In this document: positions 35,342 through 46,382 of the stretch, in pieces
Position numbering within the stretch: the first letter of the stretch is position 1
How the letters are laid out: each line of letters opens with the position of its first letter
Assembly (NCBI GenBank): GCA_039654915.1
Contig: CM077599.1
Coordinates: 18,726,501-18,790,500, forward strand
Source of the DNA: Aquilaria yunnanensis
Taxonomy: Eukaryota > Streptophyta > Magnoliopsida > Malvales > Thymelaeaceae
Length of the DNA stretch: 64,000 nt
Direction of reading: 5' to 3'
Program-made: the position numbers and the translations under genes
Notes under the pieces: generated by a model
The model's database searches: none
What the model was told of the DNA's origin: nothing
The model's input: the letters and a program-made list of their open reading frames with translations, nothing else

Positions 35342-37075
35342 GACCGGTTGAGAATTGGGAAGTAGCTGTTCTGTTTTTTAACGTCTATGTGTGTATTATC
35401 TAATAAATGATTTCGTATAGACTAAAATATGGAAGGTCTCGCTTTCTAATTTCTGGGGAAAAGAAAATTAGAAAACAAGATCTTCCATATTTTACTTATA
35501 TGAGATTGTTTAGTTGTATCAATACATATATGCATGTTAAGGAAGCAAAAAAGCTTCTTCTCATATGGCTAACTGAGCTTGTTTATTGTGAAAATTTTAG
35601 TATTTTCTATTTTGTACTACAATTTTTTTTCCTTTTATTCAAACCAATGTTTGAATATGTTATGTTTTAATGTTAGGATTATATCATAAAGTGTGTGTGT
35701 TTGTGCGCGTGTATGTGACTAGTTGGTGGTAAACCCTACAATATTTGAATCAAGGTTTTGAAATTGAATGGGTTCAAAAGCTTTGAAACAATATATAGCA
35801 GGGTTGTTTATTATCTGGCTTGCTATATATCTTGGTCTTTTGAAGATCAAGATTGGAGCGTTAGTGGAGATAACTAAAAGCTTCTCTTTTGTTTAAGCTT
35901 CATCTCTCCTAACTCCCTCTCAGGATCCGTGTGCTTCTTTTTTTTTTGTTTACTTATTTCTGAATGAGATGGGAAAAATGTTTTCAAAGTAAGTACCATC
36001 TTCAGTAGGAGGAGTGTGGGTAACCGGGGATAGTTTTTCTTTTCCCACTTAAACCCATGAGTCTTCCTACGAACCAGAAACGAAAGCTACTTTGTAATAT
36101 ATATTCCTATAGTTTTCTAGTAAAGGGTAAACCTTAGATAATGAATTCCAGATTTGTGAACTATTGAACTTATCACCAACTTCTTAGTGTGTTTTATTTT
36201 GTTTTGTGTTTTCTCAAATGAGTTCAAAATAGAAAATAAATAATTTTCACAACTAAACATGATCAATGCTTGAGGTCTGTCGGCAATTCTCTCCAGTTGT
36301 TGGTACGTGGTATGGAACTAAAACCTATTATTGTACTCTTAAACTTGCGTATATCTTGTTTAACTTGTTATTCTAGTGGCGTGGCTTATTGTTTTAGGTG
36401 AGGTTGACATCTTCCAATAGCTAGCACTATGGTCCTTGTTTCTCAAGGAATGTACGTGTATGTGATGTTTGCTTTGAATAAAGATGTGTTAGGGTCCTGT
36501 AAACCACTCTTAAATCGAAATCCCTGGCTTTTTGTTTCAAGTTTAGAAGCATGCAATTGTCACCACATAGAGATTTGATTTGGATTGTTTTAGCCGGTGA
36601 GCCGGTTTAGGTTGGATGGAGTAAATTGGGAAATTAAACAGTGACGGATGATAAGACTTCACGGTCTAGATCCGTCCGTCACTGTAGAACTTACGTGGGA
36701 CTCCCAATCACAATCACAAACACAAACGGCTTATATAATTCAAATTGAGTGAATAATAGAGGAGATAAGGTTATAGAATATTTTTTATTGTAAGATTCTG
36801 AATATAGAAAGAAATATGAAAAATTGAATGATAAAAAAAAGATTTTAAAATATGGAGAACTTAGCCGCAAGTGTTGATCAAGTATGAGATTGGACAGCAC
36901 CTGGGTCCGCCCCCAACCCAAAGATGCTGACCCTTTCATTTTCATCCACAAGCAATGAATAAAATCTGATCTACCTCCTCCTTCCTAGTTCACCCGCAAA
37001 ATTCTTAATAATATTAAAGAATTAGCGGAATTTGGAATAGAATAAAAACTACTGTGCGAAAATTAGTAGCAGTAA
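35342..37075. other. intergenic, no gene recognised
   Basis: AT-rich flank without a supported gene. It contains one hairpin, an exact 11-bp stem ACAGTGACGGA at 36,638-36,648 and its complement at 36,675-36,685, loop 26 nt, of unknown meaning. Confidence 0.45.
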
Positions 37076-37366
37076 TCAAGAAACTAAGAAGCGGGCACCA
37101 CCACCATCGCGGCTCCCGTGGATCAAGCAGAACCTGGAAGGCGTGGGCTGGAAATTGCGCCGCCGCCGCAGATGGTGGCACGAGGGCTTGATTATGTGGA
37201 GCAGCAACGCCTTGAGCGCGTTCGACTTGGCCTTGGCCGTCGCGGCCGACTCCGCGCGCGATCCCGGAGGCAACCGGTGGAGGCTGCACCGGAAGGAGCC
37301 AGGGTGGTTGGTCGGCGAGCAAAGACACGAGCGGGATTGGGATTTGAGAGCGCTTTTGGTGGCCAT
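37076..37366 (-). CDS. small plant serine-rich protein-like
   Basis: A 96-residue single-exon protein beginning MATKSALKSQSRSCLCSP. The block CLCSPTNHPGSFRCSLHR (about residues 14-31) and the later LKALLLHIIKPSCHHLRRRRNF (about residues 50-71) are hallmarks of a plant family usually annotated as serine-rich protein-like, whose molecular function is not established. It is basic, without signal peptide or membrane segment. Length is near that usual for the family, and the C-terminal tail after FCLIHG is variable. GC content is far above the surroundings, as expected for a real exon here. A hAT MITE lies 25 bp upstream of the ATG, in what should be leader or core promoter. The opposite-strand frames over this region are shadows. 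Confidence 0.82.
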   Translation of the reverse strand: MATKSALKSQSRSCLCSPTNHPGSFRCSLHRLPPGSRAESAATAKAKSNALKALLLHIIKPSCHHLRRRRNFQPTPSRFCLIHGSRDGGGARFLVS

Positions 37367-37391
37367 GGATGGGAATTATTCGGGGAATAAA

Positions 37392-37580
37392 CAAGGGCGG
37401 AGCCAGAAAAAATTGTCAGCGGGGGTAATGATAATTTTTTTTATAATATATAAATGTAAAATTTAAAATTTATGGGGTCAAATTATAAATTTTATTGAAG
37501 ATATAATATTAAATATGTAATTTTACCAAAATTCAGTGGGGGCAATTCCCCCCTCTCACGTGAACGTGGCTCCGCCACTG
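37392..37580. mobile_element. hAT-type MITE directly upstream of a gene
   Basis: A 189-bp element with inverted ends CAAGGGCGGAGCCAG and (complement) CAGTGGCGGAGCCAC, bounded by perfect 8-bp direct repeats GGAATAAA (37,384-37,391 and 37,581-37,588). The 8-bp duplication and GGCGGAGCC ends indicate a non-autonomous hAT element. It separates the serine-rich-protein ATG from its original upstream DNA. Confidence 0.92.
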
Positions 37581-37588
37581 GGAATAAA

Positions 37589-39446
37589 TACGATCGTTGG
37601 TTGCTTGTCGTCGTCGATTGATTCTCCCTCTTTTGTGGCGCAAAACTCCGGCGTACCCTCCCTCTCACGCTTTTATAGCTTTCCAGATGGTTTTGAAGTG
37701 CTCTCTTCTATTCTATTATACCCGTTATGGTCACTGATGTTTGAAACAGTTTTCAATTCTGATCGCTAATGTGTTTTTTCCCCACAAATTAATCGCTTAA
37801 GTTTCACAATTGTACAGTTAAGTTACCTTCATATTTTATTTCCCTCAGACGCCAAACTATACTTACATTATATACATTGAATCAAGAAGAGCTAATGTGA
37901 CACCATAAAATAGTATTCTCTTGCTACGATTTGTTTATTTTTTTTTCTTTGGGCTGCTGCCCCATGAGGTTTCTAAAACCAAACAAAATGGAAAGCTTAC
38001 AATATAGGTTTTTTATTTGGATTTGGTAATACTGTTTACCCCTCAAACTGTGAAATCAGACATTTTTAGGATTCTATTTCAATAGACTCTCCCTTGCTAC
38101 AAGTTTTGCCTTTTTTTTTTCCACTGACGTTTTGGGTTGCTAGCCTAGAAGATTTCTGAAACAAAATAAAATTGGTAAATTACAATATAGGACCGCTATT
38201 TGTATATGATAATATCTTTTAGTCCTCAAAGTTTGAAATTACATATTTTTTCCTCTCTATGGCAATAAACATAGAAGACATCCCAAACTTTGGGTTTTGA
38301 TATTGTTTAGGTTTCTAAACTTTCATGAGTTATAGCCTAAGCCTCAACTTGTGTTGAAATCTTAAATCCACTACCTTGATCTCATATTATATGCTTTTAA
38401 TTTATGAAATTGGTTACCATTAGATTATTTAGCTTTGAATTCAAAACTTTTTAAAATGTTTTTTTTTCTTTATAATAGATACGGAAAATTTTTATTTTCA
38501 TCGATCAACATGCAACAAAGTGTGAGCTGATTACTAGTTATTATACTAAAGCTCCCTCCCCTTGTGAATAGTAATAGCCCTTTGGAGCCTGAATTTTGGG
38601 TCGGATCCCAAGCCCAGTACTTTTCTCTTATGTCCTCGTCGTGCTCCCAGGCCCTCGGCCTGAATCTCAGTAGAATACAAGAAATTATTGTTTTCTGTTT
38701 TCCGAATTTGTGCTTCATTTCTTTAAAAAGCTTTTTTTTAATTGGTTTCTATTTAATCATTGATCCATATTGATTTCATAGTTGATTATTCTATTTCTAG
38801 TTTGTTTCCCTTTTCATTTGTTGGCTAGCAACGAAGTCCGGGTCTGCACTCTAGTTGCACTTCTAATTATCTATCTACATACTAAATATTCTGATCAGAA
38901 TAAACCCCCATCCTTTTTTTATTTTTCTGAATTTCTTTTTCAAACTCTACGTGATTAAAGCACATGTAGATTTTTGCGATTGCAACAATCTTGGTCTGAG
39001 GTTAAGAGAGGTGAAAAGAAAAATTGAGAATATCACAAATTTGTTTGTGTTGTAAGATCTCGGGTTTGAGGTTTGATTTGGGGGTGTTATTGAAGCCCAA
39101 GTAGAGCTCTTGGAGGTTGGAATTATCATTTTTGGACCATAAGCCCAACGCTCTACAATCTGGTCTTCTTTCATCCCAAATTTTTTAGGTGTCATTCTCT
39201 TTATATTAAAAAATTTGTCCCATCATACGATTTTCACTCTTACTAGTTTTTCACATAACCAATCATTGTTTTTTCCTTTCCCGAAATGAACCAAATCACA
39301 GTTATTGAATGAAGTCATTCATTAAATTAAATAAAAAAAAGGAAGTGCTCTCCTTAAAGGCATAAAACATTAAAATTGAATAGCAGGAATTTTGTTCTGT
39401 ACGAGCAGTCTTGCAAGTATAGTTATAGTGGGAGGGTGACACATAC
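37589..39446. other. intergenic; displaced promoter region at the left edge
   Basis: The first 200 bases presumably hold the original promoter of the minus-strand gene at 37,366, now pushed away by the MITE. The remainder is AT-rich, with no domain in any frame. Confidence 0.4.
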
Positions 39447-39809
39447 CGGAGCATGGAAGTGAGATTGTGGGCGGTGGCATGATCATGGCTATCTCTGATC
39501 CGCAGGGTGGCGAACATGAGGATGAGGTGTTGGTGGGTGGCGGCGCTCTGGGTGGAGGATGTGATCGGTCTCCTGGGGGGAGCTGCAGGCGGCGATCGAG
39601 GACCTGCCCATCTCTGATATGCTCTTCTGCTCCTCCCCAATCTCCTCCATCTCCTTCCTCAGCCGCTCTATATATGCTCCCTGCTGTCTCCTTCGCTTTC
39701 CCCCTCTTCCGCTGTCTCTTGGCCGGCTTGCTTCTGTGTCAATCTCTTCCTTTCCTCACCAATGGCGACCAGGGCCTCAAACAGCCTATGCCCGTTCGCG
39801 GAGGCGCCA
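39447..39809 (-). pseudogene. coiled-coil paralogue 3, frameshifted
   Basis: Homologous to the genes at 459 and 33,296. It starts with ATG at 39,809 (MAPPRTGIGCLRPWSP), then meets a TGA after about 22 codons. The coiled-coil segment ERLRKEMEEIGEEQKSI is in a second frame, and the C-terminal part QSAATHQHLILMFATLRIRD is in a third. At least two indels and one stop have accumulated. A clean splice donor CTCCG|GTATGT at 39,447 remains at the same place as the donor in paralogue 2, supporting the two-exon structure of the family. Confidence 0.85.
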
Positions 39810-39928
39810 TTACTTTTTTATGGGGGTGTCTACATGTGTATATATGTATGTATGTATGTATGATCTTCAGACTTCAGTAGCCCGTTACTTATTAGTTGGC
39901 TTGGCTCTGATTGCCTCCGCAGCTTGGC

Positions 39929-39938
39929 GATTTAATAA
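39929..39938 (-). promoter_or_regulatory. TATA-like box of paralogue 3
   Basis: The minus strand reads TTTATTAAAT about 120-130 nt upstream of the former ATG, in the position of the TATA boxes of the two other copies. Confidence 0.35.
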
Positions 39939-41196
39939 AGAAGGAAAGGGACAGGGACATTGTGCGGGTCCCCAGTGGAAGTAACCTGACATTTTCCAGC
40001 CATTTGACATGTAGATTCTGCTGCATTTCCTGATCAATTTACAGAAGCGTATCATGTGAACACTCTTACATGTGGTTTTGACTCTCAGGCGGTCAATAAT
40101 ATCTGTTGGGATTCCTTTTGAAATACCGTTTAAAATTAATTAAAATTAATGTTAAAGGTTGGAATAAACTACCTAGTAACCATCGTTTCCTTAAAAAAGA
40201 AAAAAAAAAAACTAGTAACCACTGTGATAGATTCTCAAATCTCTAAGATTAAAAGCTATTATTAGATAACATTTTCAATTTTTAACACTAAATTAAACAA
40301 AGTTTGGTTTTTCTCAGTTTTATGTAATATTATCAAAGTTATTGTTTTTTATTTTTTACTTAATGATTTGAAAACGATATTGGTTTCGATCTGGCCCGTC
40401 TCAATTTCTATAATTTCATTCTTTTACGTTTAAAAATGAGCTATTATTTCAGGACATCTTGAAATAAAAAGGGATTCATACAATTTGAGGTAAAAAAAGT
40501 TACTAAACTTTTGACGGTGTGATGCGTAGGATAAGTTTATAGATCTCCATGAATGCTATATTCACATTAAAGAAACAATTATTTGTGACAAAATTTTAAT
40601 ATTTTCTAGAGTAAAACAAAAAAAAATTAAAAATAAATATTTTACAAACGAAAATATTAAAACTGCTTTTGAAATACGCCGATATTGTCTTTTGACTTGG
40701 ACACAACAACTTTTGAAATAAAATGTATTCCACATTGAACATAGATATCCATCTATATAATTATTTGATGAGCTAACTATTAAACGGTAAAATTCAGCAA
40801 GAAGCTATTAACTTATTAGCAGATTCATTTAAGGCCGAAAGAAATCAAATAATCCAAAAAAGGCCTAAAACAAAGGGACATGATCTCTTGCCTAGGTTTC
40901 TCCTTTATATGAACATATTTCTAGTTTAACATTTTCATCCATTGACATATTTTTTATTCGATGATTCATATTTAGCTTCACATATTTAAGGTTTTCATAC
41001 TTAGTTAAACTTACGTACTTTATGATGGTCTTAGTGTATATTTTTCACCATGTTAGGTAACAAATGCAATAAACTAAAACAACAAATGCAAAAAGGGAAA
41101 AAATGCATAAGGGAAAGATTAATTAACAAAGGATTTTTTCCAAATTGATACATAAAAAAGAATATAGCATTACAATTTCAACAACAATATAAACTT
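39939..41196. other. intergenic, no gene recognised
   Basis: AT-rich DNA; the first 60 bases are homologous to the promoter region of paralogue 2. Nothing else recognised. Confidence 0.45.
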
Positions 41197-41197
41197 A

Positions 41198-41250
<53 letters not shown>
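41197..41250. repeat. (TAA)18 microsatellite
   Basis: Eighteen uninterrupted trinucleotide units directly in front of the LINE fragment. The poly-Tyr ORF that runs through it on the minus strand is an artefact of the repeat. Confidence 0.95.
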
Positions 41251-41251
<1 letters not shown>

Positions 41252-41254
41252 TTC

Positions 41255-42224
41255 TCTTATTGTTTTGTAGAAGGGATACTTTACTTAGGAGATCTAGAAT
41301 GTGCTTATGGATTTTTCTGATATGTCTGGACTTTGTTCCAGTTTTGAGAAAACCGTCATTTTTCTTGGTGGGGTTGATAGGGTTCCTCAAGAGCTGATTA
41401 TTCACCATTTTAGTTTTCAGCTTAGGGTTTCCCTTTTTTCTATTTAGATGTTCCTATAGGCTATGCTCACTTGAAGATCAATGATTATTCCTAGTTGATT
41501 GACAAGATAGCAGAAAGATTGGATTCATGGAGCTCTAGATTGTTGTCTCGAGCTGGGAAATTGAGGCTAATTCAATTTGTTGTTCAAAATATTCATGCAA
41601 ACTGGTAAGCTATGTTTGTTCTATCCATGTCTGTTTTGAATGCTATTGAAGGAAAGTATAGAGCCTTTATATGGGGAAGGAAAAGTGGAGATCACAAGAC
41701 TCGGGTGCCCATTGCTTGGAGCAAGCTAGTGGCTCCTAAGGCAGAGGAAGGCCTGGGGCTTATTCAATTGAAAATCTAGAACTATACCCTTATTTTGAAG
41801 CTATTATGGCCTATTCATCAGAAGAATGAGTCCCTTTGGATCCAGTGGGCGCATAGTTATCATATGAAAGGTTAGGATATTTAGGTTGTTCAGAAAAAAA
41901 AAAAACTATCGATGCTTGAATTTGGTAGAGTTTGTTAAGGATTCGAGACCAGGTGAGTCTAAACTCTTCTATTCATTATATTATTAAATTCAAATGTCTT
42001 TATTGTTTTTTCCAAAAGAAGTTTTATGAGACTTTACGGGCCAAACGTCCTAAATGCTCTCGGTATAAGCTTTGTTGGAAAAGCATGGCCATCTATAAGC
42101 ATAGTTTCCCCGCTTGGCAAGCCCTTAATGGTAGTTTGAAGAATTTGGACTAGTTGAAGAGCTAGGGTTTCTAGCTTGCTAATTGATGTGTGTTATGTGA
42201 ACATCTAGAAGAGAGAGTTGCTCA
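41255..42224 (+). pseudogene. LINE ORF2 C-terminal half, left part
   Basis: 5'-truncated non-LTR retrotransposon. Translation with frame corrections gives the end of the RT domain (SGLCSSFEKTVIFLGGV, LIDKIAERLDSWSSRLLSRA, GKLRLIQFVVQNIHANW, FIWGRKSG, PKAEEGLGLIQLK). The zf-RVT region follows (YETLRAKRPKC, CWKSMAIYKHSFPAWQALNG, CVLCEHLEERVAH). The reading breaks off right after the His of that zinc-binding motif, where the CACTA element begins. Many stops; inactive. Confidence 0.88.
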
Positions 42225-42289
42225 CACTACTGAAAACACAGGTTTTTCCAATGCCCATTACTAATGCATACGCGTTGGAAGACAACCAT

Positions 42290-42720
42290 TAGTAAATTGA
42301 TTATTGGAAACCAGATTTGCTATGTTTGAGCCGTTGGTAATTTGTTATGCTTGCACATTGGTAATTCAGCCGTTGATAAATTACCAATGGTCTAAGAGCA
42401 TAAGAAGTTTCCAATGGCCTAAACTTTTTCCAACGCATGCAAGTTGGTAATTTACCACAAACGGCCTAACGTGTTGGTAAATTATCAACTCGTGAGCGTT
42501 GGAAAATGCTTAGGTAATTGGTAAATTTACCAACTTGTGACTGTTGGAAAATGCTTAGGAAGTTGGTAAATTTACCAACTCATGAGCGTTGGTAAATGCT
42601 TGGGCAGTTGGTAAATTTACCAACTTGTAAGCGTTGGTAAATGCTTAAGCAGTTGGTAAATTTACCAACGCGTAAGGCCATTGGTAAATTTATCAATGTG
42701 TTAGGCCGTTGGTAAACATG
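42290..42720. repeat. CACTA left subterminal repeats with 18-bp palindrome
   Basis: Units of exactly 45 bp start at 42,517, 42,562, 42,607 and 42,652. Three contain the perfect palindrome GTTGGTAAATTTACCAAC and the first has one change. Looser GTTGGTAA and CCAATGG words extend to both sides. Subterminal arrays of this kind are where CACTA transposition proteins bind. Confidence 0.85.
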
Positions 42721-43322
42721 CAGAAAGCTAACATGATTGCGGAAGCCATGATGCCGTCATTTCCTGAATTTAGTATTCCAATCAACGTGTTCCTCCATGC
42801 TTGTTCACCATCAAATTTATGAATGCATAGAAGAAATATAAATTCAATATCAATAAATCTGCATCTCAAGCTCATCCATACATCATAATACGAATCCACA
42901 CATCATAATACGAACAAGGAGTTCATAAGTCACCATCATATCATACAAGCCACCATAATGTAACATCTCAGAAAGTGGTTCTCAGTCTCAAAAAGTTCAT
43001 AAGTCTAAAGTCTCAATAATTGTCATCCAAGTCTTATAACACAGGACTCACATGATGATGTACCTATGCCAGATGGTAATCAAGCTCACTCTTCAGTATT
43101 CGAGTCCGACTCATCGGTATACTATGGAACCGGTTGAGGCGGGGGGTAAGGAAAGTTCAGTGAATGACAAATAAGCTTTAACTAAGCCTGGTTAGCCTCT
43201 AAGGTGGCCATATTGGCATCCATCTCTACTCTTTGTCTCCTTTTGAGCCACTTCGGCTTTTTTCTTGTACTCAATATCTCTTTAGGTAATCTCCTTTAGC
43301 ACCATCTTCTATACCTACTTAT

Positions 43323-44820
43323 TCAACTGTGGTGTCTATGTGACATCAACAGGTGGGAGCCCACCAGGCATTCAACATTTTGGGAGAATGCAATGCTCTG
43401 ATCCCAATCCGAATACATGTCCTCTTCTTTTCCCACCATATGCAATACTAATGATGGCAGCTTCATCAATATCCTGTGCAGGTTGTACTCTTTTTTGTTG
43501 CTGTCTTTATTCTTTAATCTCAGCACCGACCCAAGCCTACCGAAATATGTGAACCCATTTGAATCAATCATATGTGATTATCACAAGTTTCACTTAAGAG
43601 TAGTAGGAAAAAGAAGTCATTATACTTAGAGCAACTTCTTCAGAGAACTTACTAACGTATTGCCCATTCTTCATTTTATGTGTCGCCTAGAGTATTAATT
43701 CAGAGTAATGTCTACAATCGATTATTAATAAGCATAAATATAAAGTATATAAACAGGCATGAGCTACCATTTGATCTCAATGTGTAGACATTGAGATTGA
43801 ACCCCCTTATATGTCGCACTACATGATCCAGACTGAGAATTCTCGTCACTAACAGATGCTCGAACTGCTTTTAACTTAGCAGATTTTTGTAGAAACTTTA
43901 GATTGGCCCAATATGCCTTCATTTCCGCACATGCATTATTGGACATGAAATTTGCCTTTGCCTGACGTTTGGTAGGATCCTTCACAAGCCTGATATCTGC
44001 CATAACGCATTAGTAGTGTTGTGCCCCCAAGATGTGGCATATCAGGTACACCTCATTATGGTGTTCTAAGTTCAATTTACAAGTCTTTTACAAATGGTAA
44101 TACATTGTTTTGTTAAAGTATGATAGATGGAAGTACTGCATTTGTTGGAAATTATGATATGGTACATAAACGATAGTTACCTAAAAAATGAGCCACCATT
44201 GTTGAATGTTTGATGTAGAGACTTGTATCTAATCAGGATATGGCTTGAAATGTGTGGTAATGCATGGTGTGACCAACCGTGTCGCTTTAGATGGAAGGAA
44301 TCTACAAAATGAAAATGATGTATGACAGTAGGAACTATATGTATAAAAGGTTTGTTGTCAGTTTACCCACACAATTTTTAGGTTACCGATAGTTTGTAGG
44401 ATGTTTATTACTTACATATTGCCATGAAGCATGATCTTTAGCCAAGGTCGGGTTAGTGCCTGTGACACTGATGATGGAACATTTGTAGTACGTATGTCAG
44501 ATGCTAAGGCCGGAGAATGCATCATCTAAGGGTGACTAACATGTGTCTGTCGGGGCCCATGTGGAGATGGAGTGTCTCCGCCTTCGCCGGAATGGTGTGC
44601 ATGTGACTGGCCATGAGTAGCTAGAACCAACGTGTCCTGTGTCTTTGGAACTACATCAATATGTTGTTGGGAAAAAGAACTTATCCTCTGTTGTTGAGAA
44701 AGTGAAGTCTGCAGAACCTCTTTTAATTGTGCAAAAGATCCCTTCCCAGGTTGGTGCCTGTAGGTGTTATCCCCCTTTGGTGGCATTTGTAGTAAATAAC
44801 AATTCATTAAGGACATAACG
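43323..44820 (-). pseudogene. second CACTA ORF (Ptta/En/Spm-type), decayed
   Basis: Minus-strand pieces downstream of TNP2. 44,526-44,816 is Gln/Ser/His-rich (KGSFAQLKEVLQTSLSQQQ). 43,764-44,003 contains AEMKAYWANLKFLQKSAKLK and ATYKGVQS, resembling the Transposase_24 (Ptta/En/Spm) region. 43,323-43,571 is a further piece. Pieces are separated by stops, and the assignment of the first and last is by position only. Confidence 0.5.
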
Positions 44821-45229
44821 TAATTTTGAGGAGAACATATAATGAATTATCTTTTGTTCTCATCAAATTACCAAATATGTTTATTCAGAAACATTTATAA
44901 CTCGACTTCGACATCAGCACGATTATTGTCATCTTCATTGACCCAACCTAGTGCTTGCACTATCCTCAAACTCCTTTTTTTCATCGCTATCAGTTCTATA
45001 GGATTGAAAGTCCTTCTCATCATCTGTTTCGTTATTAACAGCCCCATCATTTTCAAGATCATCATCATTGTCGTTCACTTCATGCTTTGAAACTTTTCTT
45101 CAATATCATCACCTAATCCCGAGGCAGCTAACTCCTCAATAGGGTCATCCTCAATTACATGATTTTTATTGCCTTCATTTTTTTATAAACATCATCATTG
45201 TCTACAATTTCTTATTGGACGATACTTCT

Positions 45230-46377
45230 AGGTTTTATCTTAAGCATAACAGACCATTCATTTTTTTCATGTGACTTTGTCGGATATGATGTGTAGTACA
45301 CTTGATTGGCTTATTTAAGTGTGACTGGTTTGACCTGACACCTGACCGTAGAATTCGGATTCATAAACATTTTAAGTTAGTTGACATCCGTGATGTTCGG
45401 CGATATCAAAAGTTCAATCCATTTGTAACTCATTAACAAACATGTTGTGCATTATATAAGGATGATAAAGATGGTTAGTCATATGAGTAATATTGAGCTT
45501 CAAAATATAATAAGTCAATATTGGAAGGAAACCTATGCTTACTTGAGATATGACCTGATCCCAGCACAGTTTAATAAAACGTAGGTAGTGGCAACTCTCA
45601 ATTCATTTTCTGTGAGGAATCTATTTCTAGATGCACCATATGGATGACTCGGAAAGTTGAATATGGACCACAACTCCCCATTAAAAGGGACAGGTCTGCT
45701 AGCTTCATTTTGAGGAACTCTGTTCCCTATACATGGGACATGGGAATTGAAATAATTGGAGCAGAAGATGGAAGTCTCCTTTATAAGGTATGCTTTATAA
45801 ATCGATCACTTAACAAGAGCAGTATTAGAAACCTTTATTTTCAGGTCATGTATGCACTGTTCAAATTTGTACATACACCGATACTGAATAGGTCTTCCAA
45901 CCCTTGCTTCATATGGCAAGTGAACTGGCAGATGCTCTATGATATCCAAAAATCTAGGAGGAAAAAGTCTTTCAAGCTTACACCGGATAATTGAATATTA
46001 CCCTCGAACTCCAACAAGTGATTAGCGTCCAGCTCTAGAGAACACAAATCTAAAGAATATGCTTAACTTGGTTAATAGTTTCCATATATTTTTGGGAAGC
46101 GCCTAAAGGGCAATGGGAAGAAGGCATTGCATCATCACATGACAATCATGGCTTTTCATGCCATTCATAGTGCTACCAGAACTATCAACACATTTGCTAA
46201 GACTGGATGCATCCCCATTTGGGAGTCGTAGAGATTTAACTCAAGTGAGAACATCCTACCTTTGGCTAACATCGAATGTGAACCAGGCCTTGGGTTTGAA
46301 TAAATGCCTATTGTCAAGAGGAACCATGTTTAACTCCGATCAATTACAATAAATCTCAAGGTCCTTCCGTGCCTTAA
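45230..46377 (-). pseudogene. TNP2 transposase, C-terminal part
   Basis: Continues the frame interrupted by the solo LTR. It begins NVKARKDLEIYC, then KSLRLPNGDASSLSKCVD, MKSHDCHVMMQCLLPIA, the DUF4218-type block ERLFPPRFLDIIEHLPVH and LPYEARVGRPIQYR, and near 45,250-45,310 the DUF4216-type VYYTSYPTKSHEKNEWSVML. Several in-frame stops are present. TNP2 proteins catalyse excision and integration of CACTA elements. Confidence 0.85.
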
Positions 46378-46382
46378 CATTG

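Noticed and set aside
37118..37466. Plus-strand ORFs over the serine-rich-protein gene
   Set aside because: They are antisense shadows; the minus strand carries the conserved CLCSPTNHPGSFRCSLHR block.
41178..41408. Poly-tyrosine ORF on the minus strand
   Set aside because: Translation of the (TAA)18 microsatellite.
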